A stretch of 64,000 nucleotides of DNA from the NCBI GenBank assembly GCA_964425755.1, contig CAYRNY010000019.1:1-64000 (forward strand), given 5' to 3'. Made by a program: the position numbers and the translations under genes. This DNA is from CAYRNY01 sp964425755. GTDB taxonomy: Bacteria; Chloroflexota; Anaerolineae; Aggregatilineales; Aggregatilineaceae. Positions 34,542-44,047 of the stretch are shown here, one piece after another. The notes under the pieces are model-generated. The model did not search any database and was not told the DNA's origin. It worked only from the letters and a program-made list of their open reading frames with translations. Position 1 is the stretch's first letter. Each line of letters begins with the position of its first letter.

Positions 34542-37500
34542 ATGACGGACGAACGCAAACGACAAGGCCAAGCCCCCCCGCAAGATAACGTCGTGCTCGA
34601 GGTCGAGGGCGTGACCAAACGCTTCCCCGGCGTGCTGGCAAACGACGATGTCAGCCTGAAGCTGCACAAGGGCGAGATCCTCGCGCTGCTGGGCGAAAAC
34701 GGGGCGGGCAAATCGACCCTGATGAACATCATTTACGGGCTGTACCACGCCGACGAAGGCACGATCCGCCTCAAGGGGCGCGAGGTGCGGTTCGCCAGCC
34801 CGCGCGAAGCGATCCGCAACGGGATCGGGATGGTGCACCAGCATTTCCAACTGATCAACGTGATGACGGTGGCCGAAAACGTGGTGCTGGGCGAAGAGGG
34901 CACCGCTGCTTATACCGGCAGGCCGGGCACGCTGCTGCACCTGGTCATGCGCTGGCTGCCGAGCCTGGTGATCTTCCTGGTGAGCGTGATTCTGGGGATC
35001 GTGTTGAACAAGGTCACTTACGCGGTGGGCGGTATGGCGATCGGCGTGGCGCTGGGCGCGCTGGTGGCGGTTCCCCCGGCGGCGCGGATCGTGTGGGGCG
35101 TGGTGTGGCGCGTCGGCCTGGCGCTGGTGGCCCTGACGATCGCCGCGCAGGTCGAGCTGCTCACGCGCGTGGGCATCACCGATGTGGCACTGCGGCAGGA
35201 AGTCCAGATTTTCAACGAGCGCAACCCGCGCGAAATGGACGAGGGGTACACCGTCAAGCAGGCGCGTGTGCATAACCAGCGCATCGACTTCAACTGGTCG
35301 AAGGAGTATCGCGACGCGGGCGGCGATATCGAAACCGTCATCGCCAGCGCCAGAACGCAGATGGAACCCTACCGCGACGAGGGGATTCCCGGCTGGCTGC
35401 TGAACGCGATCGACGACGTGCCGCCGGTGGCGGAAGCGGTGGCGGTGGCGCTGTTGCTGCTGGCGATCGGCGCGCACGCGGTGATATCGTGGCGCGGGTG
35501 GGAGCCTATACCTGAACGCTTAAGACCGGTTGACATGGCGTTGATTGGCATCTTGCTGGTGGTTTACGTGGCGGCGGCGTGGCTCAACCTGGGCGGTGTG
35601 AGCACGGGAGTGCAGATCGGCCTGTTTGCACTGGTCGCGCTGGGACTGCCCGCCGCAGCGTGGCGCACCTACCGCCGGCGCGAAGTGGTGGGCAGGGCGG
35701 TTTTTGCCATTTCGCCGCTCGACGGCGTGCTCGACGCGTTCCTGATGCTGCTGAACAACGTCACCCAGATTCGCAACTTTGAGGCGGCGCGCGAGCGCGT
35801 GCGCGAACTCTCGCGCCAGTACGGGCTGGAAGTGGACCCCGACGCCGTGATCGAAAAGATGCCGGTCGGGCAGCAGCAGCGCGTCGAGATCATCAAGGCG
35901 CTTTACCGCCAGGCCGACATCCTGATCCTGGACGAGCCAACCGCCGTGCTCACGCCGCAAGAAGGGCGCGAGCTGTTCAAGATCATGCGCGAGCTGGCCG
36001 CGCAGGGCGTGTCGATCATTTTCATCACGCACAAGTTGAAGGAAGTCTTTGAGGTGGCGACGAGCATCGCCGTGATGCGTGCGGGGATGATGGTCGGGCA
36101 GACGACGCCCGACGAGGCGACCGAAACGTCGCTCGCGGCGATGATGGTCGGGCGCGAGGTGATCTTGCAGGTCGAGAAGGGCGAAGCGCAGCCGCGCGAC
36201 GTGGTGCTCGAAGTCGAGGGGCTGAGCGCGCTGGACAACCGCAACGCGCAGGCGCTCAACGCGGTGAGCTTCGAGGTGCGCGCCGGGGAAGTGCTCGGCA
36301 TCGCAGGCGTGCAGGGCAACGGCCAGACCGAGCTGGTCGAGGTGCTGACGGGCCTTCGCGAGCCGACCGCCGGATCGGTGCGGCTGCTCGGCATGGACCT
36401 GCAGCCCGACGAACAGCCGGAAGGCGGCCTCTGGCAGCGCGCCGCCGCGTTTGTGGCCGATATGCTGCTGGTTGCCCTGCTGGCGTATCTGATCGGTTTC
36501 TTCACGTGGCATTTCAACGACGGCAGGCTGAGCTTGTGGGGCGGGGTGCTGGTCGCGGTGCTGGTGGATGCGGCTTATTTCTTCGGATCGTGGGCCGGGT
36601 TTGGCAGCACGCTGGGCATGGCGCTGTTCGGGCTGGAGATCGTGCAGATCGAACACGACGCGCGTCCCGGCGCGTTCACGCTGTTACAGCGTTATCTGCT
36701 GTACCTCGCGCTGCGCGTCCCGGCGCTGGTGCCGCTGGTGATCACCTTCATGGCCGCGCGGCAGAGCACGACGGGGCGTTGCTGGTTTGACCAGCGGCTC
36801 GGCGTCCGCGTGATCAAGCGCGAGCGCATTACCCCGCGCCGCATCAAAGAGGTGGGTACCAGCCACGTACCGGAAGATCGCCAGCGTCACGGGCTGGTCA
36901 AGGCGTACTCGGTCGCGGACAACCTGATCCTGAACGACTTCTACGAGCGCCCGTTCGCCCAGTCCCCGAACCTGGCCGAGCTTCCCGGCGCGCTGCTGCG
37001 TTACCTCGTGGTGGTCGGCGGGCTGATCGCGCTCTTCACCGCGATCGGCCTCTACGCGTGGGACAACTACCTGTGGACGGCATTGCTTGATGCCTACAAC
37101 GTGCCGGAAGATTTGCGCGTGGTCAATGGCGCGCTCAACAGCGACCAGCGCGCGGTGCTGTCCAGCCCGATGGTGGTCAGCGTGCTGCTGTTGTTGGTGT
37201 CGGAGTTGGTGTTCGGGGCCGTGGCACACCTGATCGCGACCCGGCTGTTTGGGCTGGAACGGGTGCAGCGGGTATTCCAGGCGTTGGGCGGGCGCGTCAA
37301 CACGGCGATCTGGCACGCGACCGGGCACGCGGGCGAACCGCCCCCACCGAAAGGCGGCCTGCTGCGTAACGACGCGGCGGTTTACGCGCACGCGAACGAG
37401 CTGATCGAGACATTCGACATCCGCACGCCGGGGCCGGGCGTGGAGGCCGACAACCTCAGCGGCGGCAACCAGCAGAAGATGATCGTCGCGCGCGAGTTCA

Positions 37501-37829
37501 GCCGCGGCCCCAGGCTGTTGATCGCAGCGCAACCCACGCGCGGGATCGATGTCGGCTCGATCGAGTTCATCCACCGGCGTATCGTCGAGCAGCGCGACGA
37601 AGGCGCGGCGGTGCTGCTGGTCTCGGCGGAACTGGACGAGATCATGGCGCTGTCGGACCGCATCGTCGTGCTGTACAAGGGTGAGGTGATCGATACGCTG
37701 CCTGCCCGCGAGGCGACCCGCGAGCAACTGGGGTTGTTGATGGCCGGGATCAAGGAAAACGGCGAACGGCAGGACGTGGCGACCGGGGCGGCTAGCCCGG
37801 TGCCGCAGCCGTCCCAAAGCAGCACGTGA
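34542..37829 (+). CDS. ABC importer ATPase with three membrane-domain insertions, one an RDD domain
   Basis: A normal YufO-type double ATPase has about 510 residues; this one has 1095. Both ATPase halves are complete: Walker A GENGAGKS (51-58), signature PVGQQQR and Walker B LILDEPT; second half GVQGNGQTE, LSGGNQQK and LIAAQPTRG. Three extra blocks interrupt surface loops: about 119-409 (six hydrophobic helices and a soluble loop of about 90 residues), about 622-760 (an RDD domain: RAAAFVAD, GSTLGMALFGLEIV, FDQRLGVRV) and about 806-938 (two helices). Removing them restores a continuous family sequence. The frame has no interruption. This would tether an otherwise peripheral ATPase into the membrane. 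Confidence 0.88.
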   Translation: MTDERKRQGQAPPQDNVVLEVEGVTKRFPGVLANDDVSLKLHKGEILALLGENGAGKSTLMNIIYGLYHADEGTIRLKGREVRFASPREAIRNGIGMVHQHFQLINVMTVAENVVLGEEGTAAYTGRPGTLLHLVMRWLPSLVIFLVSVILGIVLNKVTYAVGGMAIGVALGALVAVPPAARIVWGVVWRVGLALVALTIAAQVELLTRVGITDVALRQEVQIFNERNPREMDEGYTVKQARVHNQRIDFNWSKEYRDAGGDIETVIASARTQMEPYRDEGIPGWLLNAIDDVPPVAEAVAVALLLLAIGAHAVISWRGWEPIPERLRPVDMALIGILLVVYVAAAWLNLGGVSTGVQIGLFALVALGLPAAAWRTYRRREVVGRAVFAISPLDGVLDAFLMLLNNVTQIRNFEAARERVRELSRQYGLEVDPDAVIEKMPVGQQQRVEIIKALYRQADILILDEPTAVLTPQEGRELFKIMRELAAQGVSIIFITHKLKEVFEVATSIAVMRAGMMVGQTTPDEATETSLAAMMVGREVILQVEKGEAQPRDVVLEVEGLSALDNRNAQALNAVSFEVRAGEVLGIAGVQGNGQTELVEVLTGLREPTAGSVRLLGMDLQPDEQPEGGLWQRAAAFVADMLLVALLAYLIGFFTWHFNDGRLSLWGGVLVAVLVDAAYFFGSWAGFGSTLGMALFGLEIVQIEHDARPGAFTLLQRYLLYLALRVPALVPLVITFMAARQSTTGRCWFDQRLGVRVIKRERITPRRIKEVGTSHVPEDRQRHGLVKAYSVADNLILNDFYERPFAQSPNLAELPGALLRYLVVVGGLIALFTAIGLYAWDNYLWTALLDAYNVPEDLRVVNGALNSDQRAVLSSPMVVSVLLLLVSELVFGAVAHLIATRLFGLERVQRVFQALGGRVNTAIWHATGHAGEPPPPKGGLLRNDAAVYAHANELIETFDIRTPGPGVEADNLSGGNQQKMIVAREFSRGPRLLIAAQPTRGIDVGSIEFIHRRIVEQRDEGAAVLLVSAELDEIMALSDRIVVLYKGEVIDTLPAREATREQLGLLMAGIKENGERQDVATGAASPVPQPSQSST

Positions 37830-37944
37830 TTCATAGCGGAGCGTCACGGCGCGTGTGATTCAGACCGTTTCGGGGCGCGATCCTGCTGGGGCCGCGCCCG
37901 ATGTGTTTGTCGTGTGCAGTGGTTTGATGCGGGGAGAGAGACGC

Positions 37945-39414
37945 ATGAAGGCAATCATGGTGATGTTCGATTCGTTGAACCGGCATTTCCTGCCGCCCTA
38001 TGGCGCGGACGGAATCCACGCGCCCAACTTCGAGCGCCTCGCCGAACGCACGGTGACGTTCGACAACTGCTACGTGGGCAGCATGCCGTGTATGCCTGCC
38101 CGCCGCGACCTGCACACCGGGCGCTACAACTTCCTGCACCGCAGCTGGGGCCCGCTGGAACCGTTCGACGACTCGATGCCGGAGATGCTGGACGCGAACG
38201 GGGTCTACACGCACCTGGTCAGCGACCACTACCATTACTGGGAAGACGGCGGCGCGACGTACCATCACCGCTATTCGTCCTGGGAGATCGTGCGCGGGCA
38301 GGAAGGCGATCGCTGGAAGGGGCAGGTACGCGACCCGGAGATTCCCGAGACATTATCCGGCGCGCAGCGCAAGCGCCGGGTCTGGCGTCAGGACTGGGTT
38401 AACCGGGGTTATATGACGCGCGAGGAAGACCAGCCGCAGTATCGCACGTTCGAGCTGGGGTTGCAGTTCATACGCACAAACCACGCCGAAGACAACTGGT
38501 TCTTGCAGATCGAAACGTTTGATCCGCACGAGCCGTTTTTTACCCAGCAGCATTACAAAGACCTGTACCCGCACGAATACGACGGGCCACACTTTGACTG
38601 GCCGCCCTACGACCGCGTGAAAGAAGACCCGCTGACGGTGCAGCATATGCGCTTCGAGTACGCGGCGCTGGTGAGCATGTGCGATGCGCACCTGGGTAAG
38701 GTGCTCGACCTGATGGACGAGCTTGAACTGTGGGACGATACATTGCTGATCGTCTGCACGGATCACGGGTTTCTGTTAGGTGAGCATGATTGGTGGGCCA
38801 AGGTCGTGCAGCCGTTCTACAACGAGGTGGCGCACACGCCGCTGTTCATCTGGGACCCGCGCAGCAAGCGCCAGGGCGAGCGCTGCCCCAGCCTGGTGCA
38901 GATGATCGACCTCTCCGCGACGCTGCTGGAGTTCTTCGGCGTGGCGCGCACCGAGCGTATGCAGGGCGTCCCGCTGCGGGATGCCGTCGCGAGCGATGCG
39001 CCGGTGCACGATGCGGTGTTGTTCGGCGTGATGGGCGGCCACGTCAACGTGACCGATGGACGCTACGTGTACATGCGCGGCCCGGCGGGCGAGCGCAACG
39101 GCCCGCTGTACGAGTACACGCTGATGCCCACGCACATGGACTGCATGTTCGGCGTGGACGAGCTGCAAACGATTGAATTGCAGGAGCCGTTCCCCTTCAC
39201 AAAAGGCTGCTGCACGATGAAGATACCCAGTCGCGGGTTCCAGAAGCAGCACGATCTGACCACGTACCTGTACGACGTGGTGGCCGATCCCGCGCAGGAA
39301 CGCCCGCTCGACGATCGCGCGGTCGAACCGCGCATGATCGAACACCTGGTGCGGTTGATGCACGCAACCGACGCGCCGCCGGAGCAGTACACGCGCCTCG
39401 GCCTGCCACAGTGA
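37945..39414 (+). CDS. Sulfatase (S1 family) with CxPxR maturation motif
   Basis: The 489-residue hydrolase has the alkaline-phosphatase-superfamily sulfatase fold. The Cys to be converted to formylglycine lies in PCMPARRDLHTGR (CxPxR). Other active-site elements are MFDSLNRHF at the N-terminal metal site, FDPHEPF, and CTDHGFLLGEHDWWAK. There is no signal peptide, so it appears cytoplasmic. Start 37945 has GGGGAGAGAG close upstream; the frame is open 30 codons further. No formylglycine-generating enzyme or anSME is in the window. Substrate unknown. Confidence 0.88.
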   Translation: MKAIMVMFDSLNRHFLPPYGADGIHAPNFERLAERTVTFDNCYVGSMPCMPARRDLHTGRYNFLHRSWGPLEPFDDSMPEMLDANGVYTHLVSDHYHYWEDGGATYHHRYSSWEIVRGQEGDRWKGQVRDPEIPETLSGAQRKRRVWRQDWVNRGYMTREEDQPQYRTFELGLQFIRTNHAEDNWFLQIETFDPHEPFFTQQHYKDLYPHEYDGPHFDWPPYDRVKEDPLTVQHMRFEYAALVSMCDAHLGKVLDLMDELELWDDTLLIVCTDHGFLLGEHDWWAKVVQPFYNEVAHTPLFIWDPRSKRQGERCPSLVQMIDLSATLLEFFGVARTERMQGVPLRDAVASDAPVHDAVLFGVMGGHVNVTDGRYVYMRGPAGERNGPLYEYTLMPTHMDCMFGVDELQTIELQEPFPFTKGCCTMKIPSRGFQKQHDLTTYLYDVVADPAQERPLDDRAVEPRMIEHLVRLMHATDAPPEQYTRLGLPQ

Positions 39415-39491
39415 GCGTTGCCCTGCGAGCAGGTCTAGGCCGGGTGTCCCGCTTCACTGACAAATCTGCCCGTCAAATCCACGCGGGGATA

Positions 39492-39500
39492 TGGTATAAT
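39492..39500 (+). promoter_or_regulatory. Extended -10 promoter of prfA
   Basis: TGGTATAAT, the same string as at the ftsK promoter. The predicted start near 39507 leaves a 60-base leader containing the hairpin at 39532-39549. Confidence 0.55.
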
Positions 39501-39531
39501 CGCCGGTACCCCCTTGTGAACGAACGTGAAC

Positions 39532-39553
39532 AAGCCCCAGCAGGGGCTTTTGT
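39532..39553 (+). terminator. Terminator-like hairpin in the prfA leader
   Basis: AAGCCCC and GGGGCTT enclose AGCA, followed by TTGT. It lies downstream of the prfA promoter and 14 bases before the start codon, so it may attenuate prfA or simply sequester the leader. Confidence 0.45.
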
Positions 39554-39566
39554 GTGAGGTGTCGGA

Positions 39567-40643
39567 ATGGCGGACAATACATTACTGGAGAAGCTGGCGG
39601 GCATCGAGGCGCGCTATGATGAGCTCGAACGGCTGATCGCGGACCCCGAGATCGTCACGGATTACGAGAAGGTCGCCGAATACTCGCAGGAACGCGCCGA
39701 ACTCCAGGAGCTGGTCAACGCGGCGCGCGCATATCGCGAGAAGCTGGACCAACTGGCGCAAGCAGAGGCGCTGCTTGACGACCCGGATATGGCCGAGCTG
39801 GCACGTGAAGAAGCCGACATGCTGCGCGGCGAACTGCCCGCGCTGGAAGACCGGTTGCGGCGCTTGCTGCTGCCCAAGGACCCGCGCGACAGCAAAAACG
39901 TGATCATGGAAATCCGCGCCGGGGCGGGCGGGGACGAGGCGGGGATATTTGCGGCGGACCTGTTCCGCATGTACGCGCGCTATGCCGAAACCAAGGGCTG
40001 GAAAGTCAACATGATCAGCGCGAACGAGACCGGCGTGGGCGGCTACAAGGAAGTGGTCGCGGAGATCAAGGGGCATGGCGCGTTCTCGCGCTTGAAGTTC
40101 GAAAGCGGCGTGCACCGCGTGCAGCGTGTGCCCGTCACCGAAAGCCAGGGGCGCATTCACACCTCGACGGCGACCGTCGCCGTGCTGGCGGAGATGGACG
40201 ACGTTGAGGTCGATATCAACCCCAACGACTTACAGATCGACACGTTCCGTTCGGCGGGCGCGGGCGGCCAGAGCGTGCAGAAGAACGAGACCGCGATCCG
40301 CATCACGCACCTGCCGACGGGGATCGTCGTTTCCTGCCAGGACGAGCGCAGCCAGTTACAGAACAAGCTGCGCGCGATGGGCATCCTCAAGGCCAAGCTG
40401 TACGATATCGAGCAGCAGCGCATCCGCGCCGAGCAGGATTCCACGCGCCGCAGCCAGATCGGGTCCGGCGACCGCAGCGAGAAGATTCGCACGTACAACT
40501 ACCCGCAGAACCGCGTCACCGATCACCGCATCAACATGAGCAACCACAACCTGCCCGCGATCATGAATGGCGACCTGGACGAGTTCATCGACGAGCTCGC
40601 CACGCGCGAAGAGGCCGAACGCCTGCAAGCGCTCGGCGTATAA
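39567..40643 (+). CDS. prfA: Peptide chain release factor 1
   Basis: The 358-residue class I factor ends translation at UAA and UAG. The GGQ loop (SAGAGGQSVQKNETA) and the preceding ESGVHRVQRVPVTES region with the P-V-T tripeptide of RF1 are intact. It is followed by prmC, whose product methylates the GGQ glutamine, and sua5: the common prfA-prmC-sua5 order. RF1 does not read UGA, so it would not compete at the UGA-Sec codons proposed in this window; RF2 lies elsewhere. SD is GAGG. Confidence 0.97.
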   Translation: MADNTLLEKLAGIEARYDELERLIADPEIVTDYEKVAEYSQERAELQELVNAARAYREKLDQLAQAEALLDDPDMAELAREEADMLRGELPALEDRLRRLLLPKDPRDSKNVIMEIRAGAGGDEAGIFAADLFRMYARYAETKGWKVNMISANETGVGGYKEVVAEIKGHGAFSRLKFESGVHRVQRVPVTESQGRIHTSTATVAVLAEMDDVEVDINPNDLQIDTFRSAGAGGQSVQKNETAIRITHLPTGIVVSCQDERSQLQNKLRAMGILKAKLYDIEQQRIRAEQDSTRRSQIGSGDRSEKIRTYNYPQNRVTDHRINMSNHNLPAIMNGDLDEFIDELATREEAERLQALGV

Positions 40644-40768
40644 GGCGTGGGCTACCGCATCCGGCAGCAGGATGTGGCGGCAGCGTCGAAGCCAACACGG
40701 GCGAGGGCGCGAGCGCGACGATTCGCCCTCGCTTGCTGTGTTTTTCGCGAAATGATACGAATTCCACA

Positions 40769-41629
40769 ATGACGACCGTACAGCAGATGCTCGCCTGGGC
40801 GCGGGACGCACTCGCCGCCGCGCGTGACTCCGAACCGCTGGATGCTTACGTCCTGCTGGGGCACGTGCTGGGCGTCGACCGCGTCGAGTTGATCGCGCAC
40901 CCAGAGCGAACGCTGACTGGCGCGCAGGCCGCGCGATTCCGGGCGCTGGTGGCGCGCCGCGCCGGAGGGACGCCGGTCGCCTACCTGACCGGCAGACACC
41001 CGTTTTACGATCTGCCGGATGACCTGCTCGTGACGCCAGACGTGCTGATTCCGCGCCCGGAAACCGAGCACCTGGTCGAAGCGGCGCTGGCGTGGGCACG
41101 CGGGCGTGACGTGCGCTGCATCGCGGACATCGGGACCGGCAGCGGCGCGATCGCGGTGACGCTGGCGCGCGGGGTGCCGGGTGCGCGCGTGTGGGCGGTC
41201 GATGTTTCCGGCGCGGCGTTGGCGGTCGCGCAGCGCAACATCGATCGCTACGCGCTGGCTGAGCGGGTGCGCTGCGTGCGCGGTGACCTGCTCGCGCCGC
41301 TGGTGCAGGCGGGCGTTGTGTGCGACCTGATCGCGGCGAACCTGCCGTATATCGCCAGCGTGGAAGTTGATGGGCTGGCCGTTACCGCGCACGAGCCGCG
41401 CCTGGCGCTCGATGGTGGCGCGGACGGGCTGGACGCGATCCGGCGCGTGCTGGCGGATGCGCCGCGCGTGCTGGCCCCGGGTGGCCTGCTGCTGCTGGAG
41501 ATCGGCGCACAGCAGGGCGCGCAGGTCGCGGCGCTGGCAGCGTCCGCGCTGCCCGGTGCGCGGGTCAGCGTGCTGCCCGACCTTGCCGGGCGCGACCGGG
41601 TGGTGCATATTCAACGCGAGGGAGGCTGA
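40769..41629 (+). CDS. prmC: Release-factor glutamine methyltransferase
   Basis: The 286-residue SAM-dependent enzyme N5-methylates the GGQ glutamine of release factors. The PrmC core is visible: RPETEHLVE, DIGTGSGAIAV (SAM loop) and the N-x-P-Y active-site motif as NLPYIAS rather than the commoner NPPY. The ATG at 40769 has a weak SD; the frame is open to 40733. It lies 125 bases after prfA and one base before sua5. Confidence 0.93.
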   Translation: MTTVQQMLAWARDALAAARDSEPLDAYVLLGHVLGVDRVELIAHPERTLTGAQAARFRALVARRAGGTPVAYLTGRHPFYDLPDDLLVTPDVLIPRPETEHLVEAALAWARGRDVRCIADIGTGSGAIAVTLARGVPGARVWAVDVSGAALAVAQRNIDRYALAERVRCVRGDLLAPLVQAGVVCDLIAANLPYIASVEVDGLAVTAHEPRLALDGGADGLDAIRRVLADAPRVLAPGGLLLLEIGAQQGAQVAALAASALPGARVSVLPDLAGRDRVVHIQREGG

Positions 41630-41630
41630 G

Positions 41631-42251
41631 ATGATGGCGCGCATTGTGTCGATTGACTATCCCGAAGCCGAAACGCTGGCCTGCGAGGTCCTGCAGCGTG
41701 GCGACCTGGTGGTGCTGCCGACCGATACCGTCTACGGCATCGGCGCGCAGATTGACGAGGCCGCGATCGCGCGCGTCTTCAACGCCAAGCGCCGCCCGCA
41801 GGAACGCGCGATCCCGGTGTTGCTGGCTGATGCGGACGCGGTGCCGCGTGTTGCGTCCACCTTTCCGGAGGCAGCCCGGCGGCTTGCGGAAACGTTCTGG
41901 CCCGGCCCGCTGACGATCGTGCTGCCGAAGCGTGATGATCTTCCCAAGAATCTGAGCACGCTGCCGACGGTGGGCGTGCGCGTCCCGGCGCACCCGCGCA
42001 CCTGCGCGATCATCGCGGCGGCGGGCGGCGCGCTTGCCGTGACCAGCGCGAATCGCTCCGAGCGACCTGCTGCCTGCACCATCCGCGAGGCGATCGCATA
42101 TTTCCGCGACGAGGTCGCGCTTTACCTGGACGGGGGACGCTGCGCGGGCGGCGTGCCCTCGACGGTGGTCGCGTTGGATGCCGGCGGTGCGATCACCGTC
42201 CTGCGCGAAGGGCCGCTCAGCGCCGGTGATCTGCGCGCGGCGCTGGAGTGA
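41631..42251 (+). CDS. Threonylcarbamoyl-AMP synthase (Sua5/YrdC family)
   Basis: The 206-residue YrdC domain makes threonylcarbamoyl-AMP for tRNA t6A37. Motifs are LPTDTVYGIGAQ, KRRPQERAIPVL (KxR active site), WPGPLTIVLP, VGVRVPAHP and TSANRSE. There is no Sua5 extension domain. GGAGG precedes the ATG and the start lies one base after the prmC stop, so it is cotranscribed with prfA-prmC. The small sequence beyond it up to 42430 contains no other gene. Confidence 0.94.
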   Translation: MMARIVSIDYPEAETLACEVLQRGDLVVLPTDTVYGIGAQIDEAAIARVFNAKRRPQERAIPVLLADADAVPRVASTFPEAARRLAETFWPGPLTIVLPKRDDLPKNLSTLPTVGVRVPAHPRTCAIIAAAGGALAVTSANRSERPAACTIREAIAYFRDEVALYLDGGRCAGGVPSTVVALDAGGAITVLREGPLSAGDLRAALE

Positions 42252-42430
42252 ACGCGCCGCGGATCGCGTGGCCGGGCGTGCATATAGCCGGGTCGCCGTA
42301 GGGTGTGTTATTTTCCCGCGCATGTTAAAATCGTGATACAGTATTGACCAGTGAAAGACGATCCAAAGTGCCACGTTCTCCACTGTTGCGACGTAAGGGC
42401 TTTTTACCGGGTATGCGTGTAGAGGAAGAC

Positions 42431-43762
42431 ATGACTGGTTCTGCGAAGATGGCGATGCGTTACGAGCGGCTGGCGCTGTGGGCCGAAGACGAGTGGAAAG
42501 CGCGTTACGGCGAGCAGCCCTTCCAACTGCTGTGGGCAGCGGAAAGCTGCGGCAACCGGCTGGCCCAACGCCGGATACGCCCGCGCCGCCGGTTGCGCGG
42601 CAAGGCATATTACACGGGGTTTGAGCAGGTTCCGTGTGACGAGGTCATCCCGATCAGCGAATACGTGGTGCCGGGGCGCAAAGCGCAGCTTGGCGAGTCG
42701 GTGGGCGCGTTCCTGTTCAACTTCGAGCACCCGGACGGTGATTTTGACGTGCTGTACGTCTCGTCGTATTTCCGCGACGACGACCCGAACATCGTCGCGA
42801 TCGCGCTCGTCCCGCCGGACCATCTCGATCCCTGGGTGGCCTTCGAGGGGTTGTGCAACGACGCGGTACGCCGCCCGACGCGCCGCCAGGACGTCTACAT
42901 CATCGGGGGCACGAACGCGTATTTCAAGCCCACCGTCGAGTGGGACGAGGTGATCCTGCCCGCGTACATCAAGGAAGACCTGCGCTCGGATATGGAAGCG
43001 TTCTTCACCGATGGTGTGCCGATCTACCAGGAATTGAACCTCGCGCCGTTCCGCAAGCTGCTGCTGGTGGGGCCGCCGGGGACCGGCAAGACGATGCTCT
43101 GCGCGGCGGTGGCGAAGCTCGCGCTGAAGAAGAAACGCGTCGTGGTGTACGTCTCCGGCGCGGACGATGACGGCGCGTCCTTCCACAAGATTCACCACGC
43201 GCTGAACGTGGTCGCCAACGCGGGCTATCCCGTGCTGTTGATCGTGGAAGAGATCGACGTGTACCTGCGCAAGGACGACAAGGCGCGGATTCTCAACGTG
43301 CTGGATGGGCTGGAGTCGCCGAACAACCCGCGCGGCGCGCTGCTGCTGGCGACGACCAATTACCCCGAGGTGATCGACGAGCGCATCGCCAAGCGCCCGG
43401 GCCGCATGGACCGGATTCTGGTCATCCCGCCGATCCAGGACGAGGCGCTGGCGCATCAAATGCTCAAGCATTACATGGGGCCGCAGTGGCAGGACGACCA
43501 CGCGGAAGTGGTGCCGGTGCTGGTGGGGCAGACGGGCGCGTTCGTGCGCGAGATCGCGCTGCACGCGCGGATGCTGGCCGCGCACAAGCGCCAGCGCACG
43601 GTAGAGCTGGCGACGCTCAGGCAGTCGGTCGCCAGCCTGTCGAACCAGATCAACACCGGTGATGACTTGATGCCACGCCGGTCGATGGGGTTCGGTTCGC
43701 GCGGGAACGGCTATGAGATAGTGGAGCGCGACCCGTTTATGGAGACCGAACCGGACGACTGA
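42431..43762 (+). CDS. AAA-family ATPase with N-terminal unknown domain
   Basis: The C-terminal half is a classic AAA module: Walker A GPPGTGKT, Walker B LLIVEEIDVYL (Glu-Glu-Ile-Asp), sensor-1 ATTNYPE, and arginine-finger region IAKRPGRMDRI. The N-terminal 170 residues show no domain I recognise. The general shape (single AAA module after a novel N-terminal domain) resembles bacterial BCS1/proteasomal-type remodelers, but this is only a guess. ATG 42431 has AGAGGAAG just upstream; in-frame starts exist at 42413 and 42344. A terminator follows. Confidence 0.8.
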   Translation: MTGSAKMAMRYERLALWAEDEWKARYGEQPFQLLWAAESCGNRLAQRRIRPRRRLRGKAYYTGFEQVPCDEVIPISEYVVPGRKAQLGESVGAFLFNFEHPDGDFDVLYVSSYFRDDDPNIVAIALVPPDHLDPWVAFEGLCNDAVRRPTRRQDVYIIGGTNAYFKPTVEWDEVILPAYIKEDLRSDMEAFFTDGVPIYQELNLAPFRKLLLVGPPGTGKTMLCAAVAKLALKKKRVVVYVSGADDDGASFHKIHHALNVVANAGYPVLLIVEEIDVYLRKDDKARILNVLDGLESPNNPRGALLLATTNYPEVIDERIAKRPGRMDRILVIPPIQDEALAHQMLKHYMGPQWQDDHAEVVPVLVGQTGAFVREIALHARMLAAHKRQRTVELATLRQSVASLSNQINTGDDLMPRRSMGFGSRGNGYEIVERDPFMETEPDD

Positions 43763-43794
43763 GTGCGCAGCACTGCATCCTTCGCTGACATCGC

Positions 43795-43836
43795 CGCCCG
43801 CAGAAGAACGTCGTCCCGCTGCGGGCGTTCTGTTGT
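43795..43836 (+). terminator. Terminator of the AAA ATPase gene
   Basis: CGCCCGCAG (43795-43803) pairs with CTGCGGGCG (43819-43827), followed by TTCTGTTGT. The end repeats exactly at 44699-44715. Confidence 0.7.
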
Positions 43837-43900
43837 GCGGGCTGTTACCCGCGATCCGGGGATTTGCTTCAGCACTAGTGTGTGATTTGTGTATTTTGTT

Positions 43901-43931
43901 TGGACAACTGGCGTGCTTGCGTCGTTATAAT
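43901..43931 (+). promoter_or_regulatory. Promoter of the AhpD-like selenoprotein gene
   Basis: TGGACA (43901-43906) and TATAAT (43926-43931) are separated by 19 bases. The leader to the ATG at 44048 would be about 110 bases. Confidence 0.5.
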
Positions 43932-44047
43932 CAAGCCTACGATGTGTCTGTTCATCTGGGGTTGCCCGGCGCCGTGGATACGGTTGGCGTGCCCCCGACA
44001 GACTCTCTCATGAAGCCTAGTTACGCTGCTACCAAGGGAGTGCAACC

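Noticed and set aside
34542..37829. Fusion of several genes by missed stop codons in the ABC ATPase
   Set aside because: The frame is continuous and ATPase sequence resumes exactly at each insertion border, which a simple concatenation would not produce.
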